Assembly (NCBI RefSeq): GCF_900108095.1
Contig: NZ_FNWL01000004.1
Location: 212,256 to 276,255 of the forward strand
Source: Natronorubrum sediminis
Lineage (GTDB): Archaea > Halobacteriota > Halobacteria > Halobacteriales > Natrialbaceae
Length of the DNA: 64,000 bases
Direction: 5' to 3'
Part shown: piece after piece, positions 58,879 to 64,000 of the stretch
Layout of the letters: the number at the start of each line of letters is the position of its first letter
Numbering within the stretch: position 1 is the stretch's first letter
Translations under genes and position numbers: made by a program
The notes under the pieces: generated by a model
The model's input: the letters and a program-made list of their open reading frames with translations, nothing else
The model's database searches: none
What the model was told of the DNA's origin: nothing

Positions 58879-58927
58879 TCGGTCCGTCGACTCGAATCGG
58901 TGTGCCGACCGTCCGATCGCTTCGTGT

Positions 58928-58949
58928 ATAACACAGGTACCAGTGTTAT
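58928..58949. promoter_or_regulatory. Palindromic site upstream of the SMC-related gene
   Basis: ATAACAC-A-GGTACC-A-GTGTTAT, 7-bp arms around GGTACC, lies between rdfA and the SMC-like gene, about 20 bp before a CTATCTTTTTTGTA promoter box (about 58967-58980). A second copy of its right half (GGTACCAGTGTTATC) is at 61067-61081 after the gene. Likely operator. Confidence 0.45.
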
Positions 58950-59002
58950 CTCTGGGAATCGCAGTGCTATCTTTTTTGTACTCAGCCGTCGGTCATTCGT
59001 GC

Positions 59003-60946
59003 ATGGTAACTAATTCCCTCGAGACCAAATCGCTCTCTCTCGAGGCGTCGAACGTGGGGGGTATCGACGAGACGGCTGTGCGACTGTCATCGGACGTCAC
59101 GGTGCTCTCGGGCCGAAATGCGACGAATCGAACCTCGCTTTTACAGGCAATCATGGCCGTCCTCGGTAGCGACAACGTCTCCGTCAAAGCCGACAGTTCG
59201 ACGGCACACGTTTCGCTCTCGATCGACGAGGAAACGTACACGCGGACGATCTCGACCGAAAACGGGACGCGACAGACGGGGGGCGATCCGTACCTGGAGG
59301 ACTCGACGCTGGCGGATCTCTTCGCGTTTTTGCTCGAGTCGAACGACATTCGTCGGGCGGTCACGACCGAGCAGGATCTCCGGGAACTCATCATGGAACC
59401 CGTCGACACGGACGAGATCGAGGCCGAAACCGAACGCCTCGTTCAGAACCGAGCGGAGATCGCCGACGAACTCGAGGAACTCACGTCGTTGAAACAACGA
59501 CTCCCCTCTCTCGAGGAGCAACGTACGGAGCGTCGAGACGAGATCGAATCGACGAAAGCGGAACTCGCAGACCTCGAAGCACAACTCGACGACCACGACG
59601 CCGACGTCGCGGAAACGCGAGCGGAGAAAAACGAAGTCGAACAACTCCTCGCCGATCTCCGAGAGAAACGAAGTTCGCTCGAAGATGTCCGATACACCCT
59701 CGAGACCGAAAAACGGAGTCTCACTTCGCTTCGATCCGAACGCTCGGAACTCGAAGCGGAACTCGAGGACCTGCCAGCACCCACCGCGAGTACGCGTTCC
59801 GAACTCGAATCGGAAATTTCGTCCCTGCGAGAGCGAAAGCAGCGCCTCGAGTCCGAAATTAGCGACGTCCAGAGCGTCGTCCGCTTCAACGAGGACATGT
59901 TAGATGGAAATACACCGTCACTCCTCACCGACGCTCGATCCGACACTGACGGCCCGGTGACGGACGCGCTCGTCTCCGAGGAGACGGTTACCTGCTGGAC
60001 CTGTCACAGCGAGGTCGAAGTCGACCAGATCGAAACGACCGCGGAGATCCTTCGAGACCGGTGTCAGGAGAATCTCGACGTCGTCAGCGATCTCAAATCC
60101 GAAATCGCTGCCCTTCGAGACGAGAAAGCCGACCTCGAGGAAACGGCACAACGACGTACCCAAATCGACCGTCGTATCGACGAACTCGAAAACGAAATCG
60201 AAGACACCGACGAGCAAATCGACGACCTCGCCACAGAGCGCGACGACCTGCGCGAAGAGATTGCCTCGCTCGAAGACGAAATCGAGTCGAAAGAAGACGA
60301 CTCCTACGACGCGATTCTCGAGATCCACCGCGAGGCGAATCAACTCGAGTACGACCTCGGTTCCCTGGAGAGCGACCTCGAACGCGTCGAGGACGAAATC
60401 GAGTCGATCGAGTCGAAACTCCGGCGTGAGGACGACCTCGAGGCGGAGCACGCACGGCTCAAAGACGAAATCGAAGAGATGCGGATGACGGTCGAACGGA
60501 TCGAACAGCAGGTGATCGACGAGTTCAACGAGCACATGGACACCGTCCTCGAGTTGCTCGATTACCGGAATCTGGAACGGATATGGTTAGAACGGGCGGA
60601 GACGGACGTTCGCGACGGTCGCCAGATCGTGACGAAGAGCACCTTCACCCTCCACGTGATCCGCCAGACCGAAAGTGGCACGGCGTACGAGGACACCGTC
60701 GAACACCTCAGCGAGAGCGAACGCGAAATCACGGGATTGATCCTCGGATTGGCTGGCTACTTGGCACACGACGTCTACGAGACCGTCCCGTTCGTGCTGT
60801 TGGACTCACTTGAGGCGATCGACTCCGAACGAATCGCGACGCTCATCGATTATCTCACTGAGTACAGTCCGTCGCTGGTCGTCGCGTTGCTCGAAGAGGA
60901 CGCTGCAGCACTGGACGACGAGTATCGATACGTTTCAGAGATCTAA
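59003..60946 (+). CDS. Archaea-specific SMC-related protein (Sph-like ATPase)
   Basis: 647 residues from ATG 59003, which follows a promoter box by about 25 nt. N-terminal nucleotide-binding half with a variant Walker A, GRNATNRTSL (37-46), in place of GxNGSGKST; two long coiled-coil arms (about 135-300 and 345-545) separated by a CxxC zinc-hook-like C331-W-T-C334; C-terminal half with signature-like HLSESEREITGLILGLAG and Walker B FVLLDSLEAID. This is a Rad50/SMC fold of the haloarchaeal SMC-related group found beside rdfA. ATP binding is uncertain because the P-loop Lys is Arg here. Confidence 0.85.
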   Translation: MVTNSLETKSLSLEASNVGGIDETAVRLSSDVTVLSGRNATNRTSLLQAIMAVLGSDNVSVKADSSTAHVSLSIDEETYTRTISTENGTRQTGGDPYLEDSTLADLFAFLLESNDIRRAVTTEQDLRELIMEPVDTDEIEAETERLVQNRAEIADELEELTSLKQRLPSLEEQRTERRDEIESTKAELADLEAQLDDHDADVAETRAEKNEVEQLLADLREKRSSLEDVRYTLETEKRSLTSLRSERSELEAELEDLPAPTASTRSELESEISSLRERKQRLESEISDVQSVVRFNEDMLDGNTPSLLTDARSDTDGPVTDALVSEETVTCWTCHSEVEVDQIETTAEILRDRCQENLDVVSDLKSEIAALRDEKADLEETAQRRTQIDRRIDELENEIEDTDEQIDDLATERDDLREEIASLEDEIESKEDDSYDAILEIHREANQLEYDLGSLESDLERVEDEIESIESKLRREDDLEAEHARLKDEIEEMRMTVERIEQQVIDEFNEHMDTVLELLDYRNLERIWLERAETDVRDGRQIVTKSTFTLHVIRQTESGTAYEDTVEHLSESEREITGLILGLAGYLAHDVYETVPFVLLDSLEAIDSERIATLIDYLTEYSPSLVVALLEEDAAALDDEYRYVSEI

Positions 60947-61968
60947 TTGAAGGAGCTTCGTTTCTGGAATCTATGTTCGTCGCTCGTTTTGCATTCGTTC
61001 GATCGACCGAGAGCGTCGTTCGGCTCGCCCGCTGTCGTCTCCGGTCGATCGCTGTGGTCGAACAGTGGTACCAGTGTTATCGATTGCGTGCAGGCCTGTC
61101 TCGTTCCTCGCCCCACTGTTGCTCGAAGATTCGATTCCGTTCACACTGTTGTTCGACACGATCTTAGAATGTGGTCGATTGTACTGGCAACTGCTAATTA
61201 TTTTGAACCCCGTCTAGCCATATCTCGGTCTTGTTGGACCTGGTTTTGGTTATCCCGAAAACACGGTTACGCTTTTCACGAGGAGTTCCAATTGTGGGAA
61301 CCCGCCAGTAGCGGACCGATTGTCCCTTGTTGTGCCTCAAGCGGTCGAAAACTGTCGTCGTCGTCGCGAGCGTACACGGTATGTATCAGTATCTGCCCGG
61401 TTACGTGAACTCGACGTGTCTCTAGTCAGTGTCTAGCCACCTATGTTATATCGAAACGTCTTCCTGAAGTTGGCCGTTCTCTCGAATTGGATTCGACGAT
61501 TCCGAAACGGCCGTCAAATTTCGTCTGTCGCTACTACGTGTGCGTTCGACTCGACACCATTTCGTCGCTGTCTCGGCGGCAACCGCCTCTCTACCGTCTG
61601 GATTCCCGATATACGATGGCTGATGCGGGTTGGTCGATCGTACTGTCACTTCTTCGACGAACCCCTCTCCTATCGATATGCTCACTCCACTCACACTCTT
61701 CGCTAGATTTCGCTTTCCGTTTCTTTGCCCAAATTACCGTTCCTCGCGCCACCACGAACCTGTTTCGTCGTTCTCGAGACGAGTCGTAACGCCAACTTGT
61801 TGAAGAATCTCGCCGTGAGTAGATTTCGGTGTGACCGAATAGTTGTGGCCACGTCGAGAGCCGAATATCGAATTTCACGCTACAACACTCAGAAACCCTA
61901 TATTCACCACTTCTCCTGGTCCGGATCATCAAAGAGTATATGTACATTCACCTACTGTAATATAGACA
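60947..61968. other. 1,022-bp non-coding, A/T-richer region
   Basis: Between the SMC-related gene and the IclR gene. Several open frames exist (for example 60947-61408 on the plus strand) but none has acidic haloarchaeal composition or a recognisable motif. It holds GGTACCAGTGTTATC (61067-61081), and two similar stretches of about 18 bp (TGGTCGATTGTACTGGC near 61172 and TGGTCGATCGTACTGTC near 61632), which suggests old duplications or remnants. The IclR promoter AGTATATG is at 61935-61942. Confidence 0.45.
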
Positions 61969-62739
61969 ATGACACGCAAAACCGATAACGGACGCCGGAT
62001 CAAGGCGACAGAAACGACCTTCGCTGTCGTCGAAACGCTGGCCGACCTCGAGTGTGCACGATTGTCGGACATCGCCGCCGAGGTCGGAGTCGCGAACAGC
62101 ACCGCTTCGGAACACCTGTCGACGTTGCAAGACCACGGTTACGTCGTCGAGGATGACGATGGGTACCGACTCGGTCTGCGGTTTATGGATACGGGGACGC
62201 AGGCCAAACGCTACTACGATACCCTCCTCTCGGCGTCGAAACCGGTGTTAGAACAACTGGTCAACGACACCGGCGAGACGGTGAACCTCATCACGAACGA
62301 GAACAATATGGCCGTCTACGTCGACCGCCTGTTCGGCACTCGAGGCGTCCCGACCGACTCGTGGGTCGGCAAACGACGACCGTTGCACATGCTCGCGGGC
62401 GGCAAAGCGATTCTCGCTGAGTTACCCGAGGAGGAACTCGATGCGGTCGTCGAGGAACACGGCTTCCCCGCGGCCTCCGAGCACACGATCACGTCTCGAG
62501 ACGAACTCGAGGCGGAACTCGAGACGATACGCGAGGAGGGCATTTCGTTCAACGACCGCGAGTCCCACAAGCAGATTCGGGCCGTCGGGACGGCAATCGT
62601 CCTCGACGACGGCGTCTACGGCTCCGTCTCGATCGCCGGCCCAGCACAGCGCTTTCGGGGGTCGTACTTCCGCGAGGAACTGCCGAACATGCTGTTAGGC
62701 GTCGTCAACGAAATCGAACTCAAACTCACGTACCGCTGA
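61969..62739 (+). CDS. IclR-family transcriptional regulator
   Basis: 256 residues. N-terminal winged HTH (about 10-70; TTFAVVETLADLECARLSDI, GVANSTASEHLSTLQDHGYV) and a C-terminal effector domain (about 75-256; ASKPVLEQLVNDTGETVNLI, MLAGGKAILAELPEEELDAV, IREEGISFNDRESHKQIRAV, VYGSVSIAGPAQRF). TATA-like AGTATATG lies 27-34 nt upstream, fitting a leaderless start. It is 95 bp upstream of, and in the same direction as, the glutaryl-CoA dehydrogenase gene, whose pathway it probably controls. Confidence 0.93.
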   Translation: MTRKTDNGRRIKATETTFAVVETLADLECARLSDIAAEVGVANSTASEHLSTLQDHGYVVEDDDGYRLGLRFMDTGTQAKRYYDTLLSASKPVLEQLVNDTGETVNLITNENNMAVYVDRLFGTRGVPTDSWVGKRRPLHMLAGGKAILAELPEEELDAVVEEHGFPAASEHTITSRDELEAELETIREEGISFNDRESHKQIRAVGTAIVLDDGVYGSVSIAGPAQRFRGSYFREELPNMLLGVVNEIELKLTYR

Positions 62740-62834
62740 CGTCCCGGTCGGTTTTCGTGTCATCCGTTTCTGTCACGTCCTCTCGGCTCGCTCGAAACAA
62801 AGGTCTATATCGCCACTCTCGTTAGATCTACGTA

Positions 62835-63998
62835 ATGCTCGACTTCGTCAACGTAGAAGACGACCTCGCGGAGGAAGAACGCATGATTCGGGATACGGCT
62901 CGAGAGTTCGTCGACGAACGCGTCAAACCGGACATCGGCGAACACTTCGAGAACGGCACGTTCCCCACCGACCTCATCACTGAGATGGGCGATCTGGGCT
63001 TTTACGCCCCGAATCTCGAGGGGTATGGCTCGCCGAACGTCTCCGAAACCGCGTACGGACTACTGATGCAAGAACTCGAGGCCGGCGACTCGGGGCTGCG
63101 CTCGATGGCTTCGGTGCAGGGTGCCCTCGTCATGTACCCCATCCACGCCTACGGGAGCGACGAACAGAAAGAGGAGTGGCTCCCGGCGATGGGCCGCGGC
63201 GAGGCCATCGGCTGTTTCGGGCTGACAGAGCCTGAACACGGCTCGAACCCCTCGGCGATGGAGACGTATGCTGAAGCCGACGGTGACGGCTACGTCCTGA
63301 ACGGCGCGAAAACCTGGATCACCAACTCCCCCATCTCCGATGTGGCCATCGTCTGGGCGCGCGATCGCTCGAGCGAGGACGACCCGGTCCGAGGCTTCCT
63401 CGTGGAGACCGACCGCGACGGCGTCTCGACGAACAAGATTACGGAGAAGCTCTCACTGCGCGCGTCGATCACGGGCGAGATCGGCCTCAACGACGTCCAC
63501 GTCCCCGAAGAAAACGTGCTGCCGGGCGTCTCGGGTATGAAGGGGCCGCTGTCGTGTCTCACACAAGCCCGGTACGGTATCGCCTGGGGAGCCGTCGGCG
63601 CGGCCCGCGACTGTTTCGAGGAGGCGCGTCAGTACGCCCAGGATCGCGACCAGTTCGGCGGCCCGATCGGGCGCTTCCAACTCCAACAGCGCAAACTCGC
63701 CGAGATGGGCACCCAGATCACGCTCGCCCAGTTGCTCGCACACCGCCTCGCCGAACTCAAAGAGCGCGGCGAGATGCGCCCCCAGCACGTCTCGATGGCT
63801 AAACGCAACAACGTGCGAACGGCGCGCGACCAATCCCGGATCGCCCGCGAGATGCTCGGGGGCAACGGCATCACCACGGATTACTCGCCGATGCGTCACA
63901 TGGCCAACCTCGAGACGGTCTACACCTACGAGGGCACCCACGACATCCACACGCTTGTGCTGGGCGAGGCGTTCACCGGGCTCAAAGCCTACCAGTAG
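62835..63998 (+). CDS. Acyl-CoA dehydrogenase, most like glutaryl-CoA dehydrogenase
   Basis: 387 residues, complete; stop at 63996-63998. Medium-chain acyl-CoA dehydrogenase fold: RDTAREFVDERVKPDIGEHF, SVQGALVMYPIHAYGSDEQK, CFGLTEPEHGSNPSAMETYA, KTWITNSPISDVAIVWARD, KLSLRASITGEIGLNDVHVP, LTQARYGIAWGAVGAARDCF, QFGGPIGRFQLQQRKLAEMG, and catalytic Glu366 in TYEGTHDIH. The wording ITNSPI, SLRAS, ARYGIAWG and EGTHDIH fits glutaryl-CoA dehydrogenase (FAD; oxidative decarboxylation to crotonyl-CoA, in lysine/tryptophan or aromatic degradation). Electrons would pass via ETF to the EtfD-like protein at 4317-6530. Promoter GTCTATAT is about 25-32 nt upstream. Confidence 0.88.
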   Translation: MLDFVNVEDDLAEEERMIRDTAREFVDERVKPDIGEHFENGTFPTDLITEMGDLGFYAPNLEGYGSPNVSETAYGLLMQELEAGDSGLRSMASVQGALVMYPIHAYGSDEQKEEWLPAMGRGEAIGCFGLTEPEHGSNPSAMETYAEADGDGYVLNGAKTWITNSPISDVAIVWARDRSSEDDPVRGFLVETDRDGVSTNKITEKLSLRASITGEIGLNDVHVPEENVLPGVSGMKGPLSCLTQARYGIAWGAVGAARDCFEEARQYAQDRDQFGGPIGRFQLQQRKLAEMGTQITLAQLLAHRLAELKERGEMRPQHVSMAKRNNVRTARDQSRIAREMLGGNGITTDYSPMRHMANLETVYTYEGTHDIHTLVLGEAFTGLKAYQ

Positions 63999-64000
63999 CG

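Noticed and set aside
60947..61408. 153-codon frame after the SMC-like gene
   Set aside because: Low GC third positions and Trp/Cys/Ser-rich translation unlike neighbouring proteins.
1..64000. CRISPR arrays near the Cas4-like gene, tRNA and rRNA genes
   Set aside because: No regularly spaced repeats and no cloverleaf or T-arm consensus were seen when reading both strands; a covariance-model scan was not possible.

Overview
The window reads as chromosome of a halophilic archaeon (class Halobacteria; the very frequent CTCGAG codon pairs and the gene content suggest a Natrialbales-type organism such as Natrinema, Haloterrigena or Natronorubrum, but the genus is not proven here). The evidence is high GC with GC-rich third codon positions, strongly acidic proteins, Tat (twin-arginine) signals, a PGF-CTERM-type tail, an archaeal translation factor aIF1A, an RFC small subunit, and TATA boxes about 25-32 nt upstream of start codons, the pattern of leaderless transcripts. 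No rRNA, tRNA, CRISPR array or complete IS element was recognised.

Layout. 0-1 kb: a two-gene cassette of a winged-HTH protein and a TumE-like protein with a 4-nt overlap, a likely toxin-antitoxin pair. 1.1-4.2 kb: an alpha/beta-hydrolase lacking its nucleophile, a degenerate adenylate-forming ligase interrupted by an in-frame stop, and a glutamine amidotransferase. 4.3-6.5 kb: a membrane Fe-S oxidoreductase of the EtfD/FadF type, the expected electron acceptor for acyl-CoA dehydrogenases such as the glutaryl-CoA dehydrogenase at the far right end. 6.7-21.4 kb: housekeeping and conserved genes (Cmi4-like, solitary Cas4-like, Sua5, redoxins, CNNM/CorC-type protein, TFS-like zinc ribbon, thioesterase, four-domain rhodanese, RfcB, RNase Z, DUF460, aIF1A). 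21.6-27.1 kb: secreted subtilase, class V aminotransferase, halocyanin, a frameshifted MFS transporter, DsrE protein. 27.2-29.8 kb: metY-metX (homocysteine synthesis). 31.5-36.6 kb: serB and serA (serine synthesis) on either side of a tandem family of three related proteins of unknown function. 36.7-47.5 kb: a small zinc-ribbon protein, hisI, histidine kinase, Usp, HPP, DICT/DUF7344, GlmM, beta-propeller protein, Prs, H-NOX-like protein. 47.5-57.3 kb: secreted zinc-peptidase-like protein with PGF-CTERM tail, IleS, polysaccharide deacetylase, uracil-DNA glycosylase-like protein, HIT, prepilin peptidase. 57.3-62 kb: an accessory-looking island with a G-poor tract, a truncated IS630-type HTH protein, RdfA and an archaea-specific SMC-related protein, then about 1 kb of non-coding DNA. 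62-64 kb: IclR regulator and glutaryl-CoA dehydrogenase.

The observations I consider most worth following are: (i) the tandem three-paralogue family at 32.4-34.1 kb; (ii) two places (23.0-23.3 kb, 49.7-49.84 kb) where the terminal coding sequence of a gene is duplicated around a palindromic spacer carrying CTGGACCAAA, plus a third tandem duplication of a gene end at 26.7 kb; (iii) two distant paralogous membrane proteins (8.2 and 31.2 kb) that share the same promoter-proximal inverted repeat ACTC-N6-GAGT; (iv) the RdfA / SMC-like pair with a palindromic site; (v) a striking number of proteins that keep a fold but lose the catalytic residue (hydrolase, ligase, Cas4, redoxin, TFS, H-NOX). All functional statements rest on motif reading and memory of families; no database search was run.
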